A stretch of 64,000 nt of DNA from Linepithema humile (GCF_040581485.1 NC_090135.1:3403001-3467000), one strand, 5' to 3'; positions 10,531 through 22,372 are shown, counted from the first letter of the stretch. Program-made: numbers and translations. Notes: generated by a model not told the origin, from the sequence alone.

Positions 10531-10877
10531 TGTAAAGAAAGTGCATTTCTTTGATTAGAATTTGCCGCTCAACGCGGCCATAATAAGTAGACATTAGATG
10601 ATAAGTTGAAACCTATATTACCATTGCGCGAGCTACGTAGAGGAGAATATAGAGAATTGAGAAGAATAGATAAACTCGTTTAAGTAAAAAGTGATAAAGG
10701 AGAATTACACCAAGGAATAAACTTTAATGTCGTTTCGTTTATTACAGGTAGGAATAAGATAAATCATTAGGATTCATAGGTTAGGAATTAAATAAAAACG
10801 TTTATTACAGAAACTCAGTACTGCTTATTTGACGGTGTGAGATCCTTAACCTTAACCCTCAACGAAATAACATTATA
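10531..10877 (+). repeat. 5' LTR
   Basis: It starts TGTAAAGAAAG and ends near ATAACATTATA. It contains an AATAAA-type signal near 10790. It is almost identical to 15090-15435, with one A-run length change and one C/T difference. Confidence 0.9.
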
Positions 10878-10888
10878 AAACGACATTT

Positions 10889-11995
10889 TTGGAAAACTTT
10901 GGAGAAATGGAGAAACTACTATTTGAATTCAAAATAAAAGCATCAGCAGAAGGAAAATCGAATACTCTGTGCATAACATCAATCACCACAGAAACAAATC
11001 GAACCTTCGAGATACCGGAGGAATGCCAATCAGTAAAACTACACACTGAAATCGGGAATACAGAGGCCTACAGAAAGATAAAGAATACATTACAAAAAAG
11101 ACACCAAACGAGGAAAGTTTGGATCCCTTTGACTAAAGAGATAAAAGATGTGTATATAGACGAAGGAGGGAATATCCAATTTTGAGATATCTTCCTAGAG
11201 GAAAAAGAACAATCGGCGTCCGATACAGGAAGCAAGGACACAGAAAACAAACAAGCCTCTGGACCACAAAAATTAAGCAAAATTGCGGAAAAATTTGTTT
11301 TAGAAAATTTCACTATAAAAAATTCAAACCCGTATCAATGGATTGACGCATTTGAAAAAGAATGTGAACGCTTCGAGATAACAAAGGATCAAAATAAAAT
11401 TGAAATTTTCAGGTTATTCTTGGACAAGTCATCCTTAGACTGGTACGGCTCGATGATAATAAAGCTAACATTGAACTCAGAATGGAAAATATGGAAACAA
11501 AAATTCTGCAACACATATGCAAATAAAGGATGGGACCCAATAATACATGCATTGTTGTTCAAATATAAATTCGGGACACTACTGGAGTACGCTGTAAGAA
11601 AAGAGAAACTTTTACTGGAAATAGATAGATCCATGAGCAAACAGACATTAATTAATCTGATTGCAACCGGCCTACCAAAATTCGTACTGAACAAAATTGA
11701 CAGAGAAGGACTCAAGGAAGTAGAAGATCTATATAATGAAATTAATAAAAATGAACACTTAATAATTAAGAGAACGTTCAAAACAAACAAAAACACAGAA
11801 TCGGAAGCTAAAGAGAAAAAGAAACCATGCAAAACGTGCGAAAAGTTAAATAAAGGCACACGTTATCACCCTGAATCCTCATGCTGGTTCGGAACAAAGA
11901 AGAAAGAAATAGGAGATATTAAATGCACGAACAATAATGAACTAGAAGCTGAACTAAATGAAGAAAGTCAAAAAAACTCGTGGTGCCACCATTAA
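10889..11995 (+). pseudogene. gag: gag, interrupted by one in-frame stop
   Basis: One frame runs from the ATG at 10889 to a TAA at 11993-11995, except for an in-frame TGA at 11183-11185. The part after the stop (SNPYQWIDAFEKECERF, then SSLDWYGSMI and WKIWKQKFCNTYANKGW) looks like the capsid region of gypsy-type Gag. The C-terminal part has CKTCEKLNKGTRYHPESSCW, a Cys/His motif that may act as the nucleic-acid-binding knuckle. The single stop is the only obvious damage; readthrough cannot be excluded. Confidence 0.8.
11971..11977 (+). promoter_or_regulatory. Candidate -1 frameshift slippery heptamer at gag-pol junction
   Basis: The gag frame reads CAA AAA AAC here, giving the heptamer A AAA AAC, a classical -1 slippery site. 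The gag frame ends 18 nt later at 11993-11995, and the protease frame is exactly -1 and open from here. This is the expected way to make a Gag-Pol fusion in this type of element. I did not identify a downstream pseudoknot. Confidence 0.7.
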
Positions 11996-14900
11996 TCAGA
12001 ATAAAATTAATACTAAATGACACTTTAGAAATCTTCGGTATATATGACTCAGGGTCAAATGTTTCCCTGATAAATAAACTCAAAACTACTGAAATTAAAA
12101 AAGGGTAAAGAAAAGGATGAAAAAAGTGCAAATTTAAGAACGATTAATGGTGTTAGTAAAACGAACGGAATGGTAACCGTAAAAGCTAAAATAATTGATA
12201 TAGAGAAAAAAACTAATATATTTGTAGTAGATAAGAAGAATTTTAAGTATGATTTTTTAATTGGATTAGATATGATAAAAGATTTTAGACTAATCCAAAA
12301 TGAGGACTTAAAGATAACACAAAGAGTACCAGATAATATAATAGAAGAATACGAAGTAAACTTTAACGAAAACATAGATGGAAAAAGATTCAACATGACA
12401 GTAAATCATTTAAACTGTCAACAGAAAGAAATGATAGATAAACTGATAGAAAGATATAAAACAGCTTTCGCAAAAGACAAATATGATATAGGTACGGTAA
12501 AAGACTATGAAGCCAGAATAGACCTATTGGTAGATAAATACTGCTGCAAAAGACCTTACAGATGCAATATTGAAGATAAGCGAGAAATAGAAAAGCAAGT
12601 CGCGAATCTACTGAATAAAAAGCTCATTGAAGAGTCATACAGCCCATTTGCAGCACCGGTGACACTAGCGTATAAAAGGGACGAAAACAAGAGATTAAGA
12701 TTGTGCATAGATTTTAGAGAATTAAATAAAATTGTGGTCCCTCAATCACAACCTTTTCCGTTAATCGAGGATCTAATGGTGAAAACAAGGAATTGCCAAT
12801 TTTTCACAACGTTGGATATAAACTCAGCGTTCTGGTCGATTCCCATACGAATCGAAGACAGACACAAGACAGCATTTGTAACACAGGAGGGACATTTTCA
12901 GTGGACCTGCCTACCATTTGGGCTAAAGACATCACCTGCGATATTTTAGAGGATACTCAGTAATATAATAAGAAAACATAAACTAACAGACTTTACGGTA
13001 AATTACATAGACGACATTCTAATCTTTTCCAAATCTTTCTCGGAACATATGGATCATTTGATACAATTATTGGAGGCAATAATAACAGAAGGGTTCAGAC
13101 TAAAATTTTCAAAATGTACATTCGCTTCAAATACGGTAAAATATTTAGGGCATGTGATACGGAACAATTCAATACGTCCATTGAAGGACAACCTTATATC
13201 AATAAAAAATTTCCCGACCCCGAAAACACAAAAACACATAAGACAATTTTTAGGGAAAATAAATTACTACAACAAATACATTCCAAACGTAGCTACAACG
13301 CTAGACCCACTACACAACCTGCTAAGAAAAGGGCAAAAATTTATTTGGATCGAAAAATGCAAGGAATCATTTGAGAGGATAAAAGACTTACTCTGCTCCC
13401 AGCCTGTCTTAGAAATTTTTGATTCCGGATTACCAATACACATCTATACGGACGCAAGTTTACACGGCATAGGAGCGGTGTTAAAACAAAAGCAAACAAA
13501 TGGAGAAGAAAAACCAATAGCATATTTTTCAAAAAAATTGAATGAAGCCCAGAAAAAAAAGCTATATACCTAGAATGCTTAGCGATAAAAGAAGCCGTAA
13601 AATACTGGCAATACTGGCTAATGGGGAAAACATTTACAGTTTTTTCCGATAATAAACCATTAGAAAATATGAACATAAAAGCAAGAACGGATGAAGAATT
13701 GGGCGATTTAACTTATTATTTATCACAGTATGATTTTCAAATAAGATACTCTCCGGGAAAACAGAACTTAGAAGCTGATTGTTTAAGCAGGAATCCGGTC
13801 TTAGGATCACAGGAAAATGAGGACGAACAACTGAGAATCGTAAATTTAATAAACATAGAAGAAATATTATTAGACCAAGAAAAAAATAACGATCTACAAG
13901 AGAAAAAGGATAAATTGGTATCGAGAAACAACATATATTACAAAAGAACAAAAAAAAGGGAAAAAATAGTGTTATCAGAAGACTTTAGCATCACATTTAT
14001 AAAGAGAGTACACGAAAATTATTGTCACATAGGAATACAACAAATGGAACACATAATCGGACTATCCTACACGGCAAAAAACTTAATACAGAACATAAAG
14101 AAAATCTGCAAAAATTGTGAAATCTGCATAAGAAACAAGTCAAGAGGACAAAAAATATACGGATTGATGTCCCACTTGGGACCAGCCACAAAACCTTTTG
14201 AAATAATGTCCATTGATACAATTGGAGGACTTGGAGGATCCAGATCAACGAAGAAATACTTACACCTTTTGGTGGACCATTTCACGAGGTACGCATACAT
14301 CTTAACTTCAAGTACACAGAATTCAAAGGATTTCATAAAGCTTGTAACAAACGTAACGAAAAACAACAAAATTGGAATGATCCTAACAGACCGATACCCG
14401 GGAATCAACTCCCAAGAATTTAAGAAGTTCCTAGAAGAAAAGAAAATACCGATTATTTTCACGGCAATAAATACACCATTTTCGAATGGTATAAATGAGA
14501 GACTGAACCAAACATTGATTAATAAAATAAGGTGCAAAATGAATGAAAAAGGAACAAAATTAGCTTGGACAACAATAGCACAGGAATGCATAAAAAAATA
14601 TAATCAAACGATCCATACAGTGACTAGATTTGCACCCGCATACTTACTAGAAGAGAAAAACATTACAATTTTACCAAAAGAAATAAACCAAGAAAACATA
14701 CCAAAGAACTTGTTAGAGGATCGAGAACTAGCTTACAAGAACAGTATAAAGTCACACGAATACAATAAAAAGCTATTTGACAAAAACAAAAACGAGGGTG
14801 AATTCAAAGAAGGAGACTCAGTATTCGTAGAAAATGGGAACAAATTAAATAGAAGAAAACTAGAGGAATTAAGAATAGGACCATATAAAATATTGGAAAA

Positions 14901-15069
14901 AGTATCTAAATCACTTTATAAAGTAGACACCGGACATAGGAAATCTGACTCAACATTATTCCACATAACGAAGCTAACTCCAGCACCACCGGTACCAATA
15001 CAAATAGAGGATATACAGGATATAGAAGAGAACGTGGTCACTCTGTTTCCAGAAGATTCTAGTGGATGA
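11977..15069 (+). pseudogene. pol: pol (protease, RT, RNase H, integrase), three lesions
   Basis: Protease: DSGSNVSLI with the catalytic Asp codon at 12046. RT: LCIDFRELNK, FTTLDINSAFW, LPFGLKTSPAIF and YIDDIL with the aspartates at 13010-13015. RNase H: IYTDASLHGIGAVL and later FSDNKPL. Integrase: HENYCH plus CKNCEIC (zinc-binding), catalytic acidic residues in SIDTIGG, LTDRYPG and NGINERLNQT, then a GPY/F module (IGPYKILEKV). Lesions: a +1 shift at about 12107, a TAG at 12947-12949, and a one-base loss in the A run at 13553-13560. The two shifts compensate, so integrase is again in the original -1 frame. This copy cannot make a full Pol. Confidence 0.9.
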
Positions 15070-15078
15070 GCTTTCCCG

Positions 15079-15089
15079 AAGAGGGGAGA
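15079..15089 (+). promoter_or_regulatory. Polypurine tract
   Basis: GAAGAGGGGAGA directly abuts the TG start of the 3' LTR, the usual place for the plus-strand primer of LTR elements. Confidence 0.75.
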
Positions 15090-15435
15090 TGTAAAGAAAG
15101 TGCATTTCTTTGATTAGAATTTGCCGCTCAACGCGGCCATAATAAGTAGACATTAGATGATAAGTTGAAACCTATATTACCATTGCGCGAGCTACGTAGA
15201 GGAGAATATAGAGAATTGAGAAGAATAGATAAACTCGTTTAAGTAAAAGTGATAAAGGAGAATTACACCAAGGAATAAACTTTAATGTCGTTTCGTTTAT
15301 TACAGGTAGGAATAAGATAAATCATTAGGATTCATAGGTTAGGAATTAAATAAAAACGTTTATTACAGAAACTCAGTACTGCTTATTTGACGGTGTGAGA
15401 TCCTTAACTTTAACCCTCAACGAAATAACATTATA
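15090..15435 (+). repeat. 3' LTR
   Basis: Partner of the 5' LTR. It is followed by TATATATAACGTG, where the interrupted interspersed repeat resumes. Confidence 0.9.
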
Positions 15436-15615
15436 TATATATAACGTGTTGTGGAGACGAATAAAAATAGTGTATACCAAAATAGATTCTTTATGAAAAA
15501 ATTTTTTTTTGATCTTAAAGTGCAGAAGTGTAGTAAGACATGCTGACAACACTCTCAGTATTCTGTAGTTAGTGGACAAACAGAACAGAAAGTGTACTTT
15601 GTGCATATGTTAACA

Positions 15616-15785
15616 TTGACTGGAAATTATAAATATTGTTGGAATTAATTTAGGATACATAGAACAGAAATATTAAACTATGGTATTTAATTTTATTTAT
15701 TTTAGACAAATCATACTAAAGTTCTAAAACATGTGCTTTTTTGACAGATCCTAAATTAGTTTCAACATTTATAATTTCCAGTCAA
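15616..15785. mobile_element. Short foldback MITE
   Basis: The left arm TTGACTGGAAATTATAAAT and following bases to TTAGGAT are mirrored by ATCCTAAATTAG to TTTCCAGTCAA on the right (about 38-bp arms, 170 bp overall). No target duplication is clear. Confidence 0.65.
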
Positions 15786-16079
15786 TTTTATCACAATAAA
15801 AACAAAACAGTATTGTTTTACCTTTCAAAAAATTGTTGTATATATTAAATCAAAAAAAGCTGTCGTATGTATATTACAAAAAAAGAAATAATATCTATCA
15901 AAAAATTACCTTTTTTAAAAAAAGGTAAAAAAGGCGCCAAGTACACGCTCTTGTCACAACTAAAACAAAACCGTATCGTTTTATCTTTCAAAAAAATTGT
16001 CGTATACATAAAAGAACCTGTCATATATATTAAAACCTTTCAAAAAAAACTTGTATATATTAAAATTTTCAAAAAAGCT
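15786..16079. other. AT-rich stretch with short repeats
   Basis: Degenerate repeats of a CTGTCGTATATATTA-like motif and AAAACCTTTCAAAAAA. No gene supported. Confidence 0.4.
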
Positions 16080-17839
16080 TGTGACGTGACATTTTCGCGG
16101 TCCGTCACAAGGGCGAGTAAGCCCGATCGAGGAGGGAAATTTGAGGTCGGAAACCCCACCGCGGGGGGGCGACGACCTCTCCCTCTTAATTCTCTTTTTG
16201 AGCGTTGTAGCGAATTGCGCGAGTCGTGGTGAGTGGCCAAACTCCCGTTTTGTGATTGAGGTGGAGCAGCCTTCGTGGGACCTGCAAGGGACTCAGCAGG
16301 CAGGACGACGGAGGCCCGGACGGCGTGCAGACAGATCCGGAACAAGGTCAAGTAAAACACCCTTGAATATGCAATTAGATTCCAGACACAGTCGCTACCG
16401 TAGATCCAGTTTCAGATTCGGAGCATATCGAGGCCGGTGGACGCACCGAGAGAGATGACGAGAGGGAAGCGCGCTTTCACACGCCGGAGACCCGGGGTGG
16501 AGTACCCGAAAAAGGAGCTGTCGTAACGAGCCAGGAAAGCAGAATCAGGTCGGAACCTGGCCAGTTTCCGGCCGATTCAGAGAAGGTTCGGATCCGGAAA
16601 CGGAAAAGGCCGCGAAGGGCGTTAACGGCAGCTGCCCTAAGAGAGAGACCGGGGTCACCTCGGAAAAGCGTCACCGAAGGCCGATATATCGAGGGGCGAC
16701 GCGAGAATCGCGAGATCTAGGAAATATCGAAGGATCAAGACGCGCTAATCGATAGCGAGGATCTACATGCGCAGGACGATGCGCGGAAGGTCACCGCTGT
16801 CCGGCGAGCCTCGCGGTCGTCACTGTTCGGCGAGTCGGCAACCTGAGAGGAACCTTGAGGACCACAACAGACGTACCGACAATTTGTAAGGCCACCACTT
16901 CGACTTCGCAGTAAGAGCGGTATCAGTAGGCGGCCCGAGCCTCGCGGAAATAAGAACCCGCATATTTTACGTAAAGGGGTATTGAATGTACCGAAATGTC
17001 TCGCGGTATCGTGCGAGGTTAGATTTAGGCCGGACCCCGCTGACTACCGCTTCTGTAGACTAAGATTTCACCATGCTTTTTCCTCTCGAAGCTGCCGAGC
17101 CGACAGTCGTTTTGCGTAGACTAATGTCTTTTGGGATAAGTAATAATTTTGCGTGTATTTATGTATTTACGTGCCGAGCGTAAGGAATTCTTTGGAGTTA
17201 GCCTGTCGCGTATCTCTTGCCTCAGCCTTCTGTCGAGCGTTTCAATTAAGAACTGTGAAGAATCGTATAGAAAGAAAGAATTCGCGTTACCTGCTAACTT
17301 GACATCGAGAAGAATTAAAGTAGAGTGAATCGAACGATCGTACCTAATCAGAATTGTAAGACTGGTACGCCGAACATACTATACCGCGTGAGACGGAAGT
17401 ACGGATTTCCGCAAGCCGAACATCCAAATCATAACGCCTCTCACAGAGATAATTAATGTCTCCGCTCCGCGGGATTGCTAAGACGTCTATCACCCGGCGT
17501 CAATCTCACTAAAATAATTACTATAATTAAATGTTATTTGTTACCCAATTAATGTGTTCTTAATAACCATCTTATTTCAGACTTCTCTCTCCAAATCGGT
17601 ATTTAGCATCTCTAAAGAACCTCGCCCCTCTGCCATTTGTAGAGCGGGCTAGTCGCGCTTATCGCCGTTGCTCATTAATAAAAATATGAACTCTAACGTA
17701 TTTGTTCGTGCGGCGCGTTAATCCGCGCCTGGCGCCCAACTATAAGTATTGCAGTAATTAATAAATCAATTAAATAGAGCAACGAGGTTTGACACGCTTA
17801 TCGGCGGGTGAACTTCTGCCCGACGGAAAAGTCGTCGCA
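16080..17839. mobile_element. Candidate long solo LTR or non-coding LTR-type element
   Basis: It starts TGTGACGTGAC and ends GTCGTCGCA, so the termini are TG...CA with a short imperfect inverted repeat (TGTGACG against TGCGACG). AGCT precedes it at 16076-16079 and follows at 17840-17843, a 4-bp target duplication. GC content rises sharply relative to both flanks. No supported coding frame exists over 1.76 kb. TGGCGCCCAAC near 17730 resembles a retroviral primer-binding site, which is odd inside a solo LTR, so an internally deleted element is an alternative. Confidence 0.55.
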
Positions 17840-17974
17840 AGCTATTATATATACTTTCTACAAAAAAATATATTAGAAAATGGCACCAAGTGGGACTAAA
17901 GAACTATGAAAAAAGTTGTACACTATTTCTATAAAACTTTTCTATAAAATTTAAAAAATATTTAAAAAATAAAA

Positions 17975-18190
17975 ATATTTAATTAAAAAATTAAAAAATA
18001 TAAAAAATTTAATCAAAATAAAAAGATTTATTAAAAAACGCAAAAAAACTTGGCGCTGCTACACCAAAGTATTATAAAGCAATGAAATTAACATGTAGTT
18101 TACTGTAGCAGCGCCAAGTTTTTTTGCGTTTTTTAATAAATATCTTTTTATTTTGATTAAATTTTTTATATTTTTTCATTTTTTAATTAA
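17975..18190. repeat. Perfect-looking hairpin, about 75-bp arms
   Basis: The arms include CGCAAAAAAACTTGGCGCTG and its reverse complement around a 45-bp loop (about 18062-18104), followed by AT-rich pairing. No coding content. Confidence 0.7.
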
Positions 18191-18342
18191 ATTTGTTTAG
18201 ACGTCTCTATGACAGTTTGTAAATAAACTGTGAGACGTCAAATTTTCGAGAGTGTTTATATACGTGTTTTGTTTACAAACAACTTCAGTTTATTGAAGAA
18301 TGTGTGGAAATGGTAACCGTTGACATCAAAACATTTTTGTAA

Positions 18343-19333
18343 TCAGGTTGTAACAGAAAATGTTACGTTATTTAAAGTGTCACCGGTAATGTTTTCATAT
18401 GCTACGACAATACGGTGACGCATATCTTCAGCAATTGTTGGTCTATTGGCATAAACAATATTTTTTATTGTCCCCCATAAAAAGAAGTCGAGTGGGTTTA
18501 GGTCAGGAACGTGCTGACCATTCAACAGTTCCACCTCGTCCAATCCAATGACCGGGAAAATTTCTATTCAACACATCTCTTGATACTCTCGCGTAGTGAG
18601 CAGGGCAGTCGTCATGTTTGTACCACATATTTAAGCGATTTTGAAGAGGTATATCTTCCAGTAAACCTGGCAGAATTTCTCTCAAGAATTGTGCATATAT
18701 TCCTCCTGTCAACGTTCTATTTATAATATAAAGTATGGTCCGATTATTTTATTGTTCACAATTCCGCACCAAACATTGATACTCCATTGTCTTTGGTGCT
18801 CTACTTCACGAAACCAATGTGGGTTGTCAACAGACTAATAATGTGCATTTCTTAAGTTTACTGCACCATAACTTGTAAATGTTGCATCATCCGTAAATAG
18901 AACATTATTAAAAAATTCAGGATTTTGACATAGTCCCTATTCACAAAAATTGATTCGATTCTGAGTCATTTCTGTGTAATTCTTGATGTAGGGACAAATG
19001 AAATGGATGAAATCGATGTCGTTGAAGAATTTGTATCACGCTGCTTTGACTTATGCTTGCTTCGCGTGTACTAGTATGTGGATCAACAGCTATTGCAGCT
19101 AGAACATTGATTTCGTTATTTACATTTGTTACCGGTTTATTCCCTACACGTTTCTTTTTCTCTACACTTCCAGTATCTTTAAAAAGTTTGAAGATATTGA
19201 CAATAGTTTGAGCATTAGGACATCTCCGATCAGGATACTTTCTTGCATATAGCAATTGAGCTTGTACTGAATTTTGTCTACATTCGCAATAGACAATTAC
19301 CATATCACGTCTTTCAGCAATCGAAAACGACAT
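18343..19333 (-). pseudogene. DDE transposase with DUF4817-like N-terminus, broken
   Basis: From the ATG at 19333 the N-terminus (MSFSIAERRDMVIVYCECR, LYARKYPDRRCPN, FKDTGSVEKKK) matches the helix-turn-helix region common in insect mariner/IS630-like transposases. Downstream on the minus strand are LFTDDATF, INVWCGIVNNKIIGPYF, the DDCPAHYA motif and NPLDFFLWG, consistent with a DD34D-type catalytic triad. There are in-frame stops (for example near 18925 and 18830) and frame changes near 18725 and 18520, so no active enzyme is made. The length matches a full family member of about 330 residues. Confidence 0.85.
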
Positions 19334-19370
19334 CGTCACAACGCGATTGAAATGATACTGATATTACATG

Positions 19371-20244
19371 TGTGACGATGCGCCTACCACACATCGTCCC
19401 TAGCGACCGACCAGACGTAGGCTCGACGCCTATGACGCCCACGAGCGCTCGCGCCCATGCGACGCCCCAGCGTGGGGACCGCTCCCACTGCGCGACCGAT
19501 ACTCGCGGGTGGGAGGCCCGAGCCGGGTATATAAGCCGGCTCGGCCAGCATAACGACACCTGTCCCGATCCGGTATCCGACCAGACCACATCTCTGGGTG
19601 CTCCCGAGATATACCTGCTCCGATTTTCCGCCGACAGGGCCGGGTTCTCCCGCTCTGCTGCCAGGGTTTCTCCCGGCGTTCGGTCTCTCCGATTTTCCGC
19701 CGACAGGGCCGGGTTCTCCCGCTCTGCTGCCAGGGTTTCTCCCGGCGTTCGGTCTCTCCGACTTTCCGCCGACAGGGCCGGGTTCTCCCGCTCTGCTGCC
19801 AGGGTTTCTCCCGGCGTTCGGTATCTCCGACTTTCCGCCGACAGGGCCGGGTTCTCCCGCTCTGCTGCCAGGGTTCTCCCGGCGTTCGGTCTCTCCGACG
19901 TCCCACCGACAGGGCCGGGTGCTCCCGCCCTGAAGCCAGGGTTCTCCCGGCTCGCGGCGCGCTAGGCCGTCCTAAAGGAGACGGGTGCTCCCTCTCCTAA
20001 AACCAGGGTTCTCCCGGTACGCGGTTGTATTATATAGAGTGTAGTTAACGTTAGTGTAAGTGAACGCCATAGACCTTAAGAGGGAACGTCCGCGCAGAAG
20101 CGCACTTTGTATTCTTCACCACAATTGACTGAATAAACGCAGCTTTAATATATTTCATGGAGTGATCGATCAAGCTTCCCTCCTTCTCTCGAATCCTGAC
20201 TCCGGCGAGCAGATCCGCGGCGTCGAGAAAGGCGAACCGTTACA
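19371..20244 (+). mobile_element. Solo LTR, 4-bp TSD CATG
   Basis: It starts TGTGACGATG and ends CGTTACA, with CATG at 19367-19370 and 20245-20248. It has a TATA box (TATATAAG, 19528-19535) and an AATAAA at 20132. It is the product of LTR-LTR recombination of a gypsy-type element. It lies 38 bp upstream of the transposase start codon of the host transposon. Confidence 0.88.
19612..19965. repeat. About 67-bp tandem repeats inside the solo LTR
   Basis: About five copies of a unit beginning TCCGATTTTCCGCCGACAGG lie downstream of the TATA box, so probably in the transcribed R/U5 part. Open frames on both strands are repeat artefacts. Confidence 0.8.
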
Positions 20245-20299
20245 CATGGATGAATAGGTACGAATGTAAGTTGTTTGTAAACAAAACACGTATATCACT

Positions 20300-20601
20300 T
20301 CTGTACATTACATTACGATTTTAGGATAATAGCACCTCGAAGGGTCGTCTGAAGGTCAACATGTTTTACATGGTTGAATTTGTCTTTTTGTTAGCTACAA
20401 CATAGTGATAATAAAAATATGTTATTCCATTTAAAAAATTGCCGAAGACCTTGAAAACTCAAAAATAACTTCAAAAAAATTTTTTACTTGTAATAATATT
20501 TGCCCCTTCGAAGCAAATAAGTTTTTCCTTAGACATTTTATCGTATCATCAAAAATAACGGAGAAATTTTAGGTCCTAATGTTAGGTGACACCCTATATA
20601 T
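20300..20601. repeat. Right half of a MITE
   Basis: It ends AGGTGACACCCTATATATA, a typical one-sided terminal repeat. The matching left end is absent. It contains TTATTCCATTTAAAAAATTG, as in other foldbacks of the window. Confidence 0.45.
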
Positions 20602-21479
20602 ACAGGATGTCCCATTTTAAATTACGCACCTGAATATCTCGTCAGGGGAGCCACCAATCCGAAAATAACCCTTACAAAAGTTGTTGAGTTTGTAGGACGA
20701 CATCCGATGATGACATTGGTTTAACCTAGGGTGTACATGCCAAAGTCATATAAAGATTAACTTTGTTTTTTTAAATGGAACACCGTATTTTTGATTCCAA
20801 AATCTAATAGCTGGTGTCAAGAGCTTTTCAAAACACTATAATGAAGTTATTTTTTATTAAGTACTTTTCGAGTTATGAGGCTTGTAAATTACAGTATTTT
20901 GACATAAAATATAAAATATTTTGTAAAACATTCAGTTTTTGAGAATGTTAACTTAATACTTTTATGCACAAAATAATGAGACAAATAAATTGGTATAAAG
21001 AAAACACATTGGTATTAAAAAAAAGTGCAGTTGCATGTTGCAAATTACATATTTTTTCTTGAAAGCATCTATGTGTTTTCTTTATACTAATTGATTTGTC
21101 TCATTATTTTATGCACAAAAGTATTAAGGTAAGATTCCCAAAAATTGAATGTTTTACAAGATATTTTGTATTTTATGTCAAAATACTGTAATTTACAAGC
21201 CTCATAACTCGAAAAGTACTTAATAAAAAATAACTTCATTATAGTGTTTTGAAAAGCTCTTGACACCAGCTATTAGATTTTAGAATCAAAAATAGGGTGT
21301 TCCACTTAAAAAAAACAAAATTGACCTTTATATGACCTTGGCATGTACACCCTAGGTTAAACTAATGTCATCATCAGATGTCCCCCTTCAAACCCAACAA
21401 CTTTTGTAAAGGTTATTTTCGAATTGGTGGCTCCCCTGACAAGATATTCAGGTGCGTAATTTAAAATGGGACATCCTGT
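20602..21479. mobile_element. Long-arm foldback MITE, TA flanks
   Basis: Termini ACAGGATGTCCCATTTTAAA and reverse complement, arms of more than 400 bp. The centre is the shared ATGCACAAAATAATGAGA hairpin (about 20950-21140). It is flanked by TATA on both sides, fitting a Tc1/mariner-type TA target. No coding sequence. Confidence 0.8.
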
Positions 21480-21491
21480 ATATATGTATAT

Positions 21492-22372
21492 ACAGGGTGT
21501 TCATTAAGTCGCGGACCGGTCTAATATCTTTTGAAAAAATAAAAATTTCGAAAATCGCCGAAACACGTCAATTTAAAAAAAAAATCTATTTTTTGCGGGG
21601 GGTTACAACCCCCAACCCCAAGGGAATGCAAAAGGAATTTATAACAGTTTGAACCAATAATGATGACCGTCTGAAGTCTGACCAAAGTAATCGTTGACCA
21701 AAGTAATCGTTGACCAAAGTAACCGATGATGGATGCGATATTTATGTATTTTCTCTAACAAAATTTTATTTGCGCGAAACGTTTTTCTGAAAGATGTTAA
21801 CTCATCGAGTAGTTAACGATTACTTTGGCATTTTCATTACGACTAGCTCATTGTCAAGCAGAGGAGAGCAGACAATTTGAGCATTTGTTGTAAGTGATAA
21901 ACTGGCATATGAACCAACCGCACAAGTGAGAGGCAAGCTGACTCACTATAATCAAGCACCCCGAAGAGAAAAAAATGATCGTTTTACATAAAATCAGTCC
22001 TTTTCAGGGCTACACGATGTACTAAATCCAACCGAGCAACCTCCACGTGGTGTACATTGGGTAACGCAAATGCCGGTGGTATTAAAAATCTTAAAAATCA
22101 AATATTTTTGCGAAAAATGATCGCAGCGCCCTCTATGCATAGTGCTTTGAATTCGTCTCGAAAAGACCTTTCAAACGAGCCCCCACTCGACCCTCCTTCC
22201 CATTTAAGAATTTATTCCCCCCTTGCGCCCCCCGCACCCTCTGGGGTTGGTGGTTGCAACCCCGCGCAAAAATTAGACTTTTGAAAAATCGTTTGACGTG
22301 TTTCGGCGATTTTCAAAATTTTTATTTTTTCAAAAAATATTAGACCGGTCTGCGACTTAATGAACACCCTGT
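21492..22372. mobile_element. TIR element, TA flanks
   Basis: Termini ACAGGGTGTTCATTAAGTCG and its inverse, extending to CGGTCTAATATCTTTT and TTTCGGCGATTTTC. The middle (about 21650-22200) is non-palindromic and encodes nothing recognisable. It lies 12 bp of (TA)n from the previous element. Confidence 0.8.

Larger units (their letters stand above)
10531..15435 (+). mobile_element. Ty3/gypsy-type LTR retrotransposon, young but defective
   Basis: Two LTRs of about 347 bp (10531-10877 and 15090-15435) differ by eye at only two positions, which implies a recent insertion. Between them are gag, then protease, reverse transcriptase, RNase H and integrase in the Ty3/gypsy order, then a polypurine tract. 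It is inserted in a (TA)n stretch, so the TATA duplication is uninformative. The undisturbed target is visible at about 57870. No env-like frame is present. The coding region has several breaks, described below. Confidence 0.92.
18251..20299 (-). mobile_element. Mariner/Tc1-related TIR transposon, decayed
   Basis: Inverted ends contain ATATACGTGTTTTGTTT and ACAAACAACTT (left about 18251-18285, right about 20265-20299). It encodes the transposase at 18343-19333 on the minus strand and was later invaded by a solo LTR at 19371-20244. Confidence 0.75.

Noticed and set aside
19372..19965. Open frames on both strands in the GC-rich LTR repeats
   Set aside because: They lie within a solo LTR with TATA and AATAAA signals and repeat every 67 bp.
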